Positions 13,901 to 28,900 of a stretch of DNA of 64,000 nucleotides are shown piece by piece. The DNA comes from Chrysemys picta bellii (lineage: Eukaryota; Chordata; Testudines; Emydidae). Numbering within the stretch: position 1 is the first letter of the stretch; each line of letters opens with the position of its first letter. The notes under the pieces were generated by a model. The model ran no database searches, was not told where the DNA came from, and saw only the letters and a list, made by a program, of their open reading frames with translations. The translations under genes were made by a program, and so were the position numbers. The DNA lies in contig NC_088792.1 of the NCBI RefSeq assembly GCF_011386835.1, positions 222,049,894 through 222,113,893 on the forward strand, read 5' to 3'.

Positions 13901-16900
13901 CTCTGCTGGCCATAGCCGCCTTCTGCTTGTGCCTCTTTGCTTCCCTTTGATAATTTACACTAACTTTTTCATGCTTAGGGTTGATTTTGCGTCTTACATG
14001 TCCAAGTCATACCAAAATGCTCAGACAAACAGGAAAATAACCTTGATGGAAACAGAGGGGACAATATTCTCTACTTCATTCAATATATTTGTAATTTACC
14101 CAGGATTTAGGACTGTATGATGCAAAAAATGATAATCAAAATAGTTGAAAATTTAAATACAAAAATGTGAGGACATTCAGAATTATGGATCCATAGCAAT
14201 TTTAACGTGACCACATGTGGTATTTTATATTACTATGCAGTTTGTCAGAGCTACAGTTACAGTGAGAACTGTAATTTTGGATGTTCTCTGTGCATTTGAC
14301 CACTGTTTTATATCTAGGGTTTACAGTTTCATTTGTTTTACTCTATAGAGTAAACCACCACAGCCGATGTTTTAAAACAACAAAAATCCTTAAATTATTT
14401 GAATGAATGACCCAGTACTGTGTCTACTTCTGTGATAACTTAAAATTACCAAATGAAATTACCAAATTTGCCCTTATGGACTGAAAATAAGTAGAAGACA
14501 TTTCAGCCCAAAGGTTAATTTCTAGAACGTGAGAAGTAACCAAAAAATAAGAATGCACCTTCTACCCTAATAAAACCACAGCTGCCATGTTTTTGTAATA
14601 TTCTTGTACATAAAGTTAAATGTGTTGGAAATTGTTTCACATAAAGAGCTATGTTTAATTGTTTTATTAGAGTATTGTGCTACATTCATCTATTTCCCCC
14701 ACCCCAAGAAAAAAAAAAATTACCTGAGCAAGGTCTTTTTGTTCATTTACTAGTCTGCTGCAGCTAGCTATCATCTGGTCCAATGCATAAAGCCTGTCCT
14801 CAAGCCCTTTAATCGCCTTCATGTTCTGATTATCTAGTTTGGCAATAGTTTGTCGACATTCTACCAAAAAGGGCTGAATGATCTTTGGATCAAGCTAAAA
14901 GATGGAAGAAAAGAGAGACTGTAATTATACATATATTTAGTGGCTTTTAAAAAACATACTTCACACTGTATACAACAGATTTCAACTCATTAATAAAGAG
15001 ACGAGGACAACACTGACGTTGAATGATTGGTGCAGAGCAAAAAAAAATAAATTAAAATAAAAAAATGAAATTAATGTTACAGAGAAAACAAAATATCAAA
15101 AATTCATCCAAATTATTTTGCTCTCTTAGGGTATGTCTACACTGAAGCCTAGAGAGGAGGTGGGCTTCAGAGCCCAAGCTCCAACAGGAGCCCCAACAGC
15201 TAGTTTTAGTGCCATAGTAGGAGCCTGAGTCTGTAGATTCAGACTCAGACTCACTACAGCAGGCTGCTGCTTACTGTGCAGATGTACCCACAGTTCCTTA
15301 ACTTTTGATTTAGTTTTTCACTGGGAGTTTCTTCTGTAGCCCACATATTCTATTTTGTTGTTGTTATTGTTATTTTACAATTTAGTCTTTGTTCTTACTT
15401 GTGGCATAAAATTAGAAATAATTTGGGAACTATTAGGACTATGCAATCCAGGTCCTTGAAAATGGAATAGTGATTAATTTTTAAAAAATAGAAAACTAAA
15501 GTGACAGCTCTTCATAAAATAGGCAGATCTCTTCACGAACAAATAATTGAGGATGTTACAGATCTGTACCACCTCTGATTACATTTAAAACTTTTACTAA
15601 ATTTAAACTAGTCACAATTTTTTTGCTGGAGGAAAAGTTTGACTCATCCACCCTTACAAGCCCACTATCACCAACAGATGTTAAAAGAGTAGAGTAACAT
15701 CTACAGGGCTTTGGAGTTATTCCTCCAATTCAACTTCAAAATTAGTGAAAAAAAGGAGAGCCTTTCAATACAAATTCTTCAGAAATTACTGTTTCAATGG
15801 AACACAGATCTGAATAAACTAATTAAGAGCATAGAGCATGTCACCCTTGGGTAGTGTGACATAACAATTCATCTAAAACAGCTACTGCAAACCTGGTGTT
15901 GCAAGAGAGTTCAGTAAAACTTATCTTTAGGGAACTACTCTAACATTTAGTCACATGGGAACGCTCACCGTGAAGTCTATGATACCAGATACATGAGTGA
16001 ATGCTTACATGAAGAAAATGCCTACATAAAAGCCAGGAGTACATAATCTGGGACGTAAGATATTGTAGCAAATGTCAGTATTGCTGCAAATGTTGTGGGA
16101 TGTAAAAATGTGAAACTTTGAAGGAGGGATACTACAACAAAGAAGTACTAGAGTTCAAGACATCCCCATTTACTCCAAAATAAATAATAATAATAATAAA
16201 AAGGAAAGTGGAAAAAACAAAGCAAGTTGGAAAGTGATTGAACTTGGAAAAAAAAATAGAATCAGCCTGAATTTCCAGAAGAAAATATTAGTGCAAAACA
16301 GCTGAAATTAAATAGCCACAACACATTTCAAATGATACAATTTTTCAGGTATTTAAAAGGGTGTCATAAGGAGGAGGGAGAAAACTTTTTCACCTTAGCC
16401 TCTAAGGATAGAACAAGAAGCAATGGGTTTAAACTGCAGCAAGGGAGGTCTAGGTTGGACATTAGGAAAAAGTTTCTAACTGTCAGGGTGGTTAAACACT
16501 GGAATAAATTGCCTAGGGAGGTTGTGGAATCTCCATCTCTGGAGATACTTAAGAGTAGGTTAGATAAATGTCTATCAGGGATGGTCTAGACAGTATTTGG
16601 TCCTGCCATGCGGGCAGGGGACTGGACTCGATGACCTCTCGAGGTCCCTTCCAGTCCTAGAATCTATGAATATTTCAGGATTTTTTTAAAAGCTTTTTGA
16701 GACGTCATGAAAGGCAGTTTTAAAACTGACCTACCTTGCTATGTCTTTCTAAATGAACTATTTGTACTAAGGGTTCTCAGAGATTTTCAAATACTGGACA
16801 AACTCTTAACAGAGTCGTCAACTGGATCCTCCTCCCAATTACAATCCCATTCATGACTATATATCGTCCTTGTCGCAACTAGAACAGTTGTTTACATGGA

Positions 16901-19900
16901 AAAGTAATATTAGGGAAGTACATTATTTTTAACTAATGCAGTTTGTTTTTGACCTTTTGGAACAAAAAGGATCTGTTTCTCTCATTTCACTCTTCTGCAC
17001 ATACTACCCTGCTGTCTGATCTCCTCTCTGCCCACCTTCTCCTGCTGCCTTTGACTCTAGTCCCATTTGCAGGATCTGGCTCCTCCTTCATTGGTAGATA
17101 GCAATTTCTGTCTATGGTAATTTCTTTCCCACCCCCTCCTGATTACATAGCAGCAGCCCTAATAGAAGCAACTACATTAGCTCCTTGTTGCCAACTGCTT
17201 TTACAAGAAGCTACACTTTTTGCATTAAGAGTCTGGATGTCTATAGAAGCAGTTAGAAGCAAGGAGCCAACACCATGCAGCATATACTAGTTCTCCCTGG
17301 ATCACCAATGGTCACAGACCAGAGCTTGGAAACCACTGCTCTACAAAGAATTCGAACAACAGGAAGAATTCCATAAAGGAGATTAGCAAGAAATGCCATC
17401 ATAAATCAGTTGCATGGTTCACATTTCTAAATAGCAAGTGAAAAAAAAAAAATCAATAAGTTAATGCTAGCCTATTCCAGTTTTACATGTCAAAATGTCA
17501 TCTCAGGATAAACATAATACCAAATAAGCATTCTGCCACAGGATATGTATTTAGATATTAGGCCTGTCAAGCGGTTAAAAAATTAATCATGATTAATCAC
17601 ACTGTTAAACAATAATAGAATACCATTTATTTAAATATTTTTGGATGTTTTCTACATTTTTAAATATACTGATTTCAATTACAATACAAAGTGTACAGTG
17701 CTCCTTTACATTTATTTTTGATTACAAGTATTTGCACTGCAAAAAAACCAAAAGAAATAGTATTTTTCAATCGCACTAAAGTACTTGTTTTAGGTGAATC
17801 TCTTTACCACGAAACTTGAACTTTCAAATGTAGAATTATGTAAAAAAAACTGCATTCAAAAATAAAACAACGTAAAATTTTAGACCCTGCATGTCTACTT
17901 AGTCCTACTTCTTATTTGGCCAATTGCTCAGACAAACAAGTTTGTTTACATTTGCAGGAGATAATGCTGCCTGCTTCTTGTTTACAACGTCATCTAAAAG
18001 TTAGAACAGGCGTTCTCATGGCACTGTTGTAGCCGGTGTCGCAAAATATTTACGTGCCAGTTATGCTAAAGATTCATATGTCCCTTCATGATTCAACCAC
18101 CATTCCAGAGGAAAATACGTCCATGCTGATGACGGGTTCTGCTCGATAACAATCCAAAGCAGTGCAGACTGATGCATGTTCATTTTTATTATTCGAGTCT
18201 GATGCCAACAGCAGATGGTTGATTTTCTTTTTTGGTGGTTCGGGTTCTGTAGTTTCCACATCGGAGTGTTGCTCTTTTAAGGCTTCTGAAAGCATGCTCC
18301 ACACCTCATTCTCTCAGATTTTGGAAGGCACTTCAGATTCTCAAACTTAGGGTCGTGTGCTGTAACTATCTCACACGGGTACCTTTTTTGCGTTTTGTGA
18401 AATCTGCAGCGAAAGTGTTCCTAAAATGAACAACTTGTGCTGGATCATCATCAGAGACTGCTATAACATGAAATATATGGCAGAAAACAGGTAAAACAGA
18501 GCAGGGGACATACAATTCTCCCCCAAAGGAGTTCAGTCACAAATTTAATTAATGCATTTTTTTTTTAATTGAGCGTCATCAGCATGAAGCATATCCTTTG
18601 GAATGGTGGCTGAAGCATGAAGGGGCATATGAATGTTTAGCATATCTGGCACGTAAATACCTTGCAGTGCCAGCTACAAAAGTGCCATGCAAATGTCTGT
18701 TTTCACTTTCTGGTGACACTGTAAATAAGAAGCGGGCAGCATTATCTCCTGTAAATGTAAATAAACTTGTTTGTCTTAACGATTGGATGAACAAGTAGGA
18801 CTGAGTAAACTTGTAGGCTCTGAAGTTTTACATTGTTTTGTTTTTGAGTGCAGTTATATAACAAAAAAAATCTAAATTTGTAATTGCACTTTCATGACAA
18901 AGAGATTGCACTATAGTACTTGTATGAGTGAATTGCAAAATACTACACCTCTACCCCAATATAATGCGACCCAATATAACACGAATTCAGATACAACGTG
19001 GTAAAGGAGTGCTCCGGGAGGGGGGGAGGGCGGGGCTGCGCACTCCGGTGGATCAAAGCAAGTTTGATACAACGCGGTTTCACCTATAACGCGATAAGAT
19101 ATTTTGGCTCCCAAGGACAGCGTTATATCGAGGTAGAGGTATGTATTTTATCATTTTTAAGGTGCAAATATTTGTAATAAAAATTTTACACTTATTTCAA
19201 TTACAAGACAGAATACAATATATATGAAAATGTAGAAAAACATCAAAAATATTTAATAAATTTTAATTGGTATTCTATTGTTTAACAGTGCAGTTAAAAT
19301 TGCGATTAATGTTTTTAATCGCGATTATTTTTTCTAGTTAAATCGCTTGAGTTAACTGCGATTAATCGACAGCCCTATTAAATATCTTTTTTTCCAGTTC
19401 CAGATTAGTTCTGATTTCAAAGTTTAATTTTAAATCGAGGGTGTTCAAATACTCAGCTGTTTGTTGTCTGTGTTCTCGTTGAAACAAGATAAATTAAAAT
19501 GTTCTATCTGCAACTAAATACTCTCATGCCGCTTTGATGTTTTTATTCTGGGAAAAAATAGGTCAAAACCGATCAAGCACCTACATTTTTTCTGCTTATG
19601 GACAGCATTACTCTCCAAAGAGATGCAAAAATCTGGTTGAAAGCTTTCAAAATAAATTAACATATAAAATTATTTTCATAACTGGAAGTAGACCAACTTT
19701 ATTTTAAACAGGAATCATCTCAGTTTTCAGCCTTTGTGAATATTTACAGAAGGCAATTATTCTTAAGTAATTACAGGTCAGACATAATTGCAGGTAGTTG
19801 AATGACAAATGTTTCTGGCTGGTCTGTTGGCTAGATGAAGGCAAAAGGGCACGAACACAGCGAATATATTTATGTAAAGGGAAGTTGGGTCAAAGTACAC

Positions 19901-22900
19901 TGTGTTACAAAAATGTTACCTATATGAAATGGTTAGAATTATATAACCTAGAAGTTGTTTTTTTCCAGATTTACCACTTTAATACTGATACATTTATAAC
20001 TAAATAGCGGTTTTTAAACTCCTCCTATTGCCTCTGTGTCAATCAGTATTTCAAGTGCTGCAGTCACACTTCTGATAATACTGATGGCATTAAAGGTAAT
20101 AAATTTTGCACTTGAAAATTTAATTTGTTTGCAATTACCTCTATTTAAATTTGGTGGAATGTGCCCAGAAGTATCCCCATACAAAACCTGGGAAGTAAAC
20201 GTGATTGACAATGGGAGTTGGGCAGAAGACAATCAGATTTCAGCATTAAGAATTTTTCTTTCATATGCAGAACCAAAAATGGAACCTGTTTCCAATGGTA
20301 TTGGCCAGGCAAGGTGGACAGGTGGAAAATGTCTGAACTGATTGCAGACTCCCTCTTTTTGCTCAGATTTTTTCATATGACAAGCTATATTTTTTTAAAA
20401 TATCATATAATATGCCTGGCACATATCCTCTCTTTAAGTATGATCAAATCACAAAGCTAATACTGATCACGGAAGCCTTAGAATCATTCTGAAAAGGTAT
20501 CAGATTTTCTAAAAAAGCCAAACAAACAGGAAGGGGTGCAACAACTTAAGTTCTTTGCAAATAAAATTTAGGAATTCTAATTAAATCTAAAATATGTCAA
20601 ATCTTCACTTATATACCATCACTTCCATAACTGCATTGTTGTTATCAAGGGGAAACTGGGTAATTTAGCAGCTGGGTTGGTCTCTGCAATTACAGGTTGG
20701 GAGAAAGCTGGTTCCTTTGCAGTGACCAGACCAGATGATATGAAACTAGTTGTAGCCAGCTGGGCATAAGCTTCTATTTAGAGAGTCTTTAGCCTGTACT
20801 CCTTGAAACTGGCTCAAATATCAAGTGCACAAACTCACACAGGGAACACCTACTCACAGTGTGCCCCTCGCTCCTCCTCATGACACCAGAGACTTTTGTT
20901 GTGTTGGTTCACAGGGAGCATTTTACTGGAGTTGCACAACCATAATGAATGCAAAACTAAGATCCCAATACAAAATATAAAATTTTAAAAATCTGATTTA
21001 AACTAAGAATTACATATTACAACTAGTAAGTAAGAAATGAGAAAGGATTCATGAGGAAGAGGTTTTTAATAGGCTACAAAGGTCACTAGTTAAAATCAAG
21101 AAAAAGATAAGAAAGTTATTAACAAACAACCATCTAAAAACTACTCAGAGCATGGTGCTTCTCTACTGAAGACAGAAATGGAACACCCAGCTAGATATAA
21201 GCTACTCTGAGAACATATCTATATCCATCTGCTGGTACAAATGTCAAACCCATTTAATGAGCTCAATTTTTTTTCTTGTGTTTTTAACATGATAGAGGAT
21301 TTAATCTTTTTTGTTTAACAGAAATTATGTTCTACACCTGAGAGACCAGGAACATCCTCAATTTCACACAGGTTTGGGTATATTTTGTTGGGTAAGTAAC
21401 ATCACAAAGTTAGCGAAGAAAACAAAAATGTGTTACCATGCTAGACACAAACATAAATGCTCCTTTTTATTTAAAATAAATAAATAAATAAATAAAATGT
21501 TTTAGACAACTATTCTCATGAAATTTTAACAAATCTAAGGATGGCCAAATTTTCAAACTAAGCAGCCCTCTAATTTTTTCTTCTGCATTTTCTCCTTTGT
21601 TTCAAATGCAGAAAATTGCAGGAGAAACAAAGTTAAAACAATTAAAGTCAGTTCAACATTTACTTCAACAGCAGCAGCATCTGGAAACCAAACAGAAAGA
21701 TTAAATGGGACATTCCTATTATTTCATTAAGACATCTTTTTTAAGTGTGAACTTACTCTGCTCATAGAATCAAAACATTTTCTGACTAATGATTCCACAT
21801 CATTAGGTCTATCTTGAACATTTATCCAGTCCAACAGAGAGACATTGAAGGAAGGCAGATCACTCTCGTTAAGCTCTTCTGAAGTTTTACTGTTCTCAAC
21901 AGTAATGTTTTGACTGGATTCCCTATTTTCTTTGACATTTCCAGGATCTGTGCTGTCCAGGGCTGAATGTTCCACAGACTTGCAAAATGAGGCTAAAAGT
22001 GATTTATTGTGCACTCTAGGTATATCAGAAGAAAGCACCAGTTCAGCAGACTTCTCATCTTCAGTTTCTTCACTTTCTGCCCCTCCATGCCCAACAGAAG
22101 AATCCAATCTTCCTAAACACTCTCTGTAACTATGTCTGGTTAGGCACTCCAGCAGTGGGATCTTGGACATTATAGAAACAGCTGTCCCCAAGCTTTAAAA
22201 TAAAGGACAAACAAAACATCTATCAAGAAACTAATCTTACAAAAAGTTTAAGGTAGACAATTTTTTGTTGCAGATTTTTAATTTTTTGGTGCAGAATTCC
22301 CCCAAGAGTAAGCTTTTAAGAAAGCTATAGGGAATGAATGTTCTAATGTATTAAGTTACCTACTGTATGATACCAAATACAACAAAAGTAGTACAAATGT
22401 ACAGAATTCAGAACTTCTACTGGTTTACTAAGAATTAATTGTGGAAATATAAAATCATAAAAACTTATTTTTAAATGCAGTGATTGTGTGGAGCACTTTC
22501 TTATTGAAGAGTCTAACAGCAAACCTACTGTGTGAGTTTCAGCTTAATATCATCTATGGACTGCAGATAGTTTGAATATGCATTTTCAAACTTGAAAAGC
22601 AGCTTTTGATAAGAATATGTGCAATCTTCCAAATTGGCCATTATGGCAGCCCAGCCTTGGTGCTGAAGATGTTCATCATGGACCAGACCTTCACAAAAGG
22701 AACAAAGCTTCTTTGCAACCTCATACATTTCCTATGCCAAAAAAAAAAGAAAAAGAAAAAAAAGTAAATTAAACAGAATTAAGTTATCAATCTAAACCTG
22801 TACTCAATGCAGTAATGCATTCAATGCAGTACACAAATGTTTATCATACTTCACAAAAACAATGGACTGTGACACCTAACAGAAAATTAAACACTGAAAG

Positions 22901-25900
22901 CATAAAAGGAAGTGTTTAAATATGAACAGTTGTTTGGCCCTCATCCCTAAAAACATTTACTGAAAGTAATACAAACTTCCTTTACATTTATTTTATTTTT
23001 TTAACAAAAATTGTATTAGATGACAGAAACTCAGTTTACTCAAGACTTTTTACTGGATGTCATATTAATCCAAAAGAAAGCAAGACAGTCCTGGCCCCAG
23101 AAACCTACAACATAAATTAGTCAATACTGTTCCAACAAGAAATCAGATCAAATATCAAAGCAGTGTACATTATCACTTTTTATGCACATATGTATTATGC
23201 TATATATTTTTTGGAGTATGGGGTTTGCAGAAGAGGCAAACTCAGGAGGAAAAACATTTTGATGAAGAAGTGGTTATCTGGCTCATAACAAAGGGTAGGA
23301 AATTTAAATGTAAAGAGGCAGCTTGGAAAATAGTACAGCAAGGAGGAGGGCAGGTTGGAAGATGTGTAGGAGGTGAGGAAATTAATCAAAGGAAGATTTA
23401 AATTATGGTAATTCTTAACAAACCAGGTGCAATGTGAGTAGCAATGAAAAGTGCCCACAATGCAACTGGTGAACATCACAAATTTATTTCACATGTCATT
23501 TAACAGCCATCAAGAGTTTTGTTATCATCAACCCAAGGTACAGCTGAATCGGACATTAAAAACTCTGCATCCTATTAACAATGTACTGAAATACTGCCCC
23601 TTTACAACTTGTTTTGTTTTGCTTTTCAAGTTTAAAAACTGCACATTTTCCTATTGTAATGGTGTAAACAGGAAATGTACTAATTTACAGCTAACAGTTT
23701 AGAAAGCAAAAGGTATTTAAATTTAGGAAGATAATTACATTATAGAAGGGAAGATAACTAAAAGGAAGTCTTTTGGCTTTCACCCCAATCTTTACATACC
23801 TTTGAAGTTGCATATTCTGTTAAGAAATGTCCTCCTGATTATACTTATGTGTTTGGTTTTAATATCAACCTCTCTACCTATGAAAAAAGAAAGGAAAGAA
23901 AACAGTAATACTTATTGTAGATTCCACACTTAACTAAGCGGTGACTGCACATCATCCACGGTCAACTGTACACATGTACAGCTTTGTGTGTGGAAGCTAG
24001 AATAAGATTGATTTTCTTTTTTTAAGTTATTCAAATATGGTGAGATCAATATTAAAACCCAAACACATAAGCATTCTTCAGAATACATTTGCTACTGAGT
24101 GTGTGATGATGTAGTACATTAAATTCTTGGCCAAAATGTTAGGCATTTTATTCTAGAAAGATAATCTACCATTGTTTAGCTCCCAAATTTTAAGTTACTT
24201 AGGCATTGTTGCGCTCAGCGCTGTAACACCTGCTTTAGAAGCCTAATCTCATTTTCAAAAGCCTGACTCTCAGTGATGGTCAATCAGATTTTGGCTCCTA
24301 ATTGCCTAAATTCCTTTTGAAAATGAGACAGGCCCCTAAATCAGTCAGGTGTTGTAACACTCAGAGCTGCAAAACCTAAACATTTTTAAACATGTAGGCC
24401 TCTCAGAAAATGTTATAATTGATTTTAAAACATGGTGCAACTATTCAGATCCCACTTCAAGTCTCTAGCAACATGACAATATTCCACTACATCCAACTTA
24501 ACAACCTTTGGAACATTGCTATCTTCCAAACTATTGGTAAAATGAATTCTTGGGTAGCACCTGTGTTTATAAAGCTGTGTATTTATACAGTCTTCAGGAA
24601 AACCTGAAGATTTCACAGTAAAGTCTCGCAAACACTTAAAAGAAAAACACTTCACCATATATATAAACATATTTTGGGATACATTCTTAAATTTGTTTCT
24701 GTACACCAGAAACTCGAGGAGGTGTCCAATAGGCTGGAATTGCTGCTACTCTGTTGTCATACTAAGCCACTGGAAGAGGGGATAGTTTACCCCATACTGT
24801 ACATTACTCCTAAGGGAATTCTGCACCACTGCACAATGCAGAATTTTGCAGAAATTAACATTGTGCATGCAGAATTTCCTTTCCCCCCACAGAAATGAGC
24901 TGCAGTGCTGCTAGGCACCACTAGGTGCCACTGGATTCAACAGAGCCCAGCTTGCACATACAAGACACTGCTGCGGGGAGGGAGAAGGAGCTTGAGGGTT
25001 CCTGGCAGCTGCAGTTTCCAACATGCCCTGAGGGAAGGAGAGGGCACAGGAAAGACCATAAAAGCCTGTGACCAAGCATCAGGCTGTTTCTCCCTCTGGA
25101 TCCCTAGGCTCTGGGGGGAGGGAAGGGAGCAGGGAGAATGGTTGTCTGGGAAAGGGGGGAGCCGTGGCTAGGCTCTGGGAGGGGATGGGGTGCAGGTATA
25201 TTGGCTGGGAGGAGCTCCGCAGGTGAGCTCTGGGGGGAAGGGATTGCGGGTATCTGCCCCCCCCTACCCCCCCCGGGCTGGCCTCTTAGGGGGAGGCGGT
25301 GGAAGGGGGCAGATAAACAGGAACTGGATTGTCATAGGGGTTTCTTTAAATCTCTACTCCTGGGGGAATTTTTGTATGTGTCTGTATTGTTACAGACATA
25401 CTTGCTGACAGACATTTTTAAATAAATTATCAAAATAATTGAAACTAGAGTGATTAAGTAGTGTTATTTTGACAAATTACATTTGCATAATGTTGATTTT
25501 TTTGGTGCTGAATGCCCCAAGGAGTATTTATATATGAAAGAATGTAACAGGACTAAAAACAAGCTACCAAGATAGCAAAGTGCCCCACTGTGTTCACTGT
25601 AGGGTAAGCATGTATAAAGAAAGCATTTACCTTTTGACACCACCCAGTTATATTCCTCTTTTCACCACAAAAAAATACCATCAAGATGTTTAATAAAGAA
25701 AAGTGAGAGCATGTACAAAGATCCATAAGATTTCAAGGGTGCCTAAACCAAACACCTGCAAAACGAGAATTTGACATCCACAAACAGATTTACAGAGCAA
25801 TTCCTTCAACTGAATACCATGGCATGGTACATTGAAGGTACATGCTGAGAAGTCTAAAATCAGTTTCCCCCATCAGCTTGATGACCATCTGAGCAAGAAG

Positions 25901-28900
25901 ACTTCTCTCTATTCAGGAAAAAAGATTGGATGCCTCCCACATTCCAGTATTCTAGATATTCCTCTGTTTATAACAATAGTGGATAGTTCTTTTATCCCAT
26001 GAGAGACCACTAGAGATCAAAGACTATTCTAGCTCTGTTGGAATGTCAAAAAGGGGTTATGTGTTGGGGCTGTGCCCTGAGTTAGTTTCTGACATTTTGT
26101 TCCCCAGCTAGCTCTAACCTTCTCCAGAGCCCATGCACTGGAAGCACTACAGTCTTCCCTCTCCATGAGAGCCTTCCTTTCCTGGTAGTGGATTACCACC
26201 CAAAAGACTCTGTAAATAGAAAATTAATTCATGCAAAACTCCACCTCACTATTCGGTATATTTTGCTCCAAGAACTGAACTTTCCTATTGACTGTGCCTC
26301 CTTGCACCTGACTCACCATCCAACTCTGCTTCTTTTCCCCATCTTTCCTCTACTATTGAACATTCTTGTCCTCATCTTTTCCTCAATTCTTTCGTACAAG
26401 CCCTCCCATATTCAACATTAGAGATAAAGCAATTTAGTATGCAAAAAATAGAACAGATAAAGAAAAATCAAAAATTTTAATCACAACATCCAGAACTGAC
26501 AAGAAAACTACCTGATACAACTCAATTTACATGATGTCTTCAGAGTCTTATACCGATCCCCTCCCCTTTTTTATCTATATACTGTTTCTTAGAAATTGTA
26601 AGACATTCAGAGCAGGGACCATGGTTTACATGTCTGTATGGCGAGATGAATGCAGGTGGTCAATGAATAATCTTGCCCCACCATCTCGCATCTACATCTC
26701 TGTTGGCAACTATTCCAGGCTCAAGATGATTTAAGTAAATTCAAAAAACTCTTTAGAGGGACCTCACACTCCATACGTGATTTACAAAAGTTGAGATTCT
26801 TGATAAAAGTGGGAAAGGTGTGGGAAAACAAAGGAAAAAGATCCAGAAACAGTCCCACAACACAATGGAAATACCCATCAACAGATTTTGAGACGGGAAG
26901 GAGCATGCATCGTATTACTATGTCTCCCTGAGAGGACAATACATTGCACTAAAGTACTTTGAAATGATCTAATAAAAGACACACAGAAGTGAATATGTAT
27001 ATCCCAATTTTAGATACAAAACAGGTTCTGAGACGCATCTAACCAAAATCTACACATTCGGTGGTAGAGCACAGGAACAGAATCTCTGACTCCCAGTCTC
27101 CTGCTCTGTCCATTAGTCACTGGTGAGAGCTCCAGGAAAGCCTGAGAATGAATATCCTTTACACATTTCATGAGCAATACATTTTTGTAGGGTTTCTGCA
27201 AAGGGCTCTAGCCTTAGCCAACTGATTGGCTGGAGAAAAGCATGAGGCAGAGCCCTGAAAAAAGGGAGGGCTAGCCAAAATCACTTCTCTCAGAAGCAGC
27301 CATCCCATTTTTTGTAGTGAAGGTCCTGAGCTTGTGGTACGCTTCCCCTAGAAAGTGTTTCCTTCAGAGATCTGTCTGAGCATCTCTTACAAGTCAGGGA
27401 GAAAAGTTCTGCTAAAATTGGTTGTCTGCTAGTCTGCCAGCATAATCACCTGACATAGATGCTTATGTTGCCTCACATTCCGTTAGAAAGCCTCCTACAT
27501 CTCTCATTTGTGAAACTGCTCAAGTGAGAGTAAGCAAACCTCTGAAACATATGGGATGATATACAAGACAGCAGTACTAACTCCATCTGCTGACTGGATA
27601 AAGTTGTCCCAGAGTATCTCAAATGAGGGGAAAACTTAAAATAGTGGATTCATATAAAAATGATTCTTGCCAGGTCTTAGTAAAATAAGGAATAGCAAAT
27701 ACTTAGTGTGCTGGTAAGGAAAGAACGGGATAGCTTATGCCTGACTAGGAAACATGACAATCTTTATATACTTACTACTACTTCTCTCATTACCAAGTCC
27801 ACTATTCTTTTTATGGATTGCCCTCTATTGTGCAGACCTAGAGGCAAGACCCTCCACTCAGTAACTAAGATACTATATGGTTTCACCCATCTTAGAATCC
27901 AGTGATTTTTTTTTCTTCCTCCAAGAATTCAGGTGATCCTCAGTCCTATTCTGTCTGCAGATCTAGTTTCCCCTCGGATCTCCTAATTTGCCATAAAAAT
28001 TACCTTTTCTATATCTGCCTTGAGTCCTTTCTGGGCCTTAAAATTGTCTTTTTTTTTCCCCTTTTCTTTTTTTTTCCTTGTTAAACTCCTTTTGCTTTTA
28101 TATGCCACCTTGCAATCAATTCTGCCATCTTATCCAACACACACACATACACACACGTGTTCCCCAAAGAAAGAAGATATTCAACATTTATTTTAAGTTT
28201 TTTTTATAGTGCTCATTTTAGTACACTAAGAATCCTCTACAAATTGAGGCAAAACAAAGGAAGAGAAGTGAAAGGGAGCTTAGTCTACCCTCTACTTGAT
28301 ACTGAAATATTCTAGTGGCATCACAGTAATTTTTGAATAATTTTTGAGCCTTTTAATGTCTAAGTCAAAACTAAAGATGGAGACCATACATATTTGCTCC
28401 AATATCCCCCCAGAACTCTCCCTCCAGATCTCAGAAAAATCATGTCTGGCACAGTCACATTCAGCCATCACACAGGAGGTTCTGTTGCTTTTCCTAAAGC
28501 CAAGATGGTTACCAGAAAAGCACTCTCCCTCTGGTGACCGAAGAATCAAAACTTAAGAAAGTCCAGCTGATCAAGAAACACCTTATGCCATTTCAAACCA
28601 TTTAGGACCAAGGCTGAGCACAGGCCTTCATGGCCAAAAGAGCTGTTAAACAACCTTTCTCCCTTAATCAAGTCCTCTCTCTACAGGTAACAGCAAAGTC
28701 CTAGTGCACAAATGCACAGCCCTGGTCAGCATTATGGGTGATCTTTGACACCAACAAAATAGTAAGAACTTTTGCCTTGAAGATAGACACGTGCAGGGTG
28801 TAGGGCTCCCAGTGAAAACAGGAGGCACCGAAGAATCTTATTATTATTTACCCTGTGCCAGGGAGTACCTCCTTAGAAAGGCAAAGCAATTGACAGGCAT

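Larger units (their letters stand above)
3634..14723 (-). other. RB1CC1 intron 6 (11.1 kb)
   Basis: It contains the palindrome and (TA)n(CA)n tract at 4769-4902, a hAT-like element (6560-6852), an L2-like remnant (about 7130-7290), a Penelope-like element (8063-8501), DIRS-like sequence (9535-11528), a second Penelope-like end (11529-11656) and a long CR1 (12150-13985). The stretches 3640-4765, 4910-6550, 7450-8060, 8510-9530, 11660-12150 and 13990-14720 show nothing I recognise. The last ends in an A-run beside exon 6. Confidence 0.8.
17559..19377. mobile_element. Palindromic hAT element: two inverted transposase 3' ends, 8-bp TSD
   Basis: The termini TAGGCCTGTC (17559) and, inverted, TAGGGCTGTCG (19377) are followed by similar subterminal sequence (CACTGTTAAACAATA). 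The element is flanked by TTAGATAT (17551-17558) and TTAAATAT (19378-19385), a 7/8 TSD. The left half reads leftwards and the right half rightwards; both encode the same hAT C-terminal dimerisation region ([16 protein letters not shown] on minus, near 18070-18120; [20 protein letters not shown] on plus from 18598), then matching 3'UTR. The two halves are diverged copies, so this is an inverted dimer of the element's 3' end with no catalytic domain. A MITE interrupts the right arm. Confidence 0.8.
14895..21756 (-). other. RB1CC1 intron 5 (6.9 kb)
   Basis: It contains a MITE (15126-15292), a CR1 3' end (16345-16672) and the palindromic hAT element with its TSDs (17551-19385). The stretches 15300-16330, 16680-17550 and 19390-21750 are AT-rich, without features I can name, apart from an (AAAT)n tract near 21475-21497. 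Confidence 0.8.
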
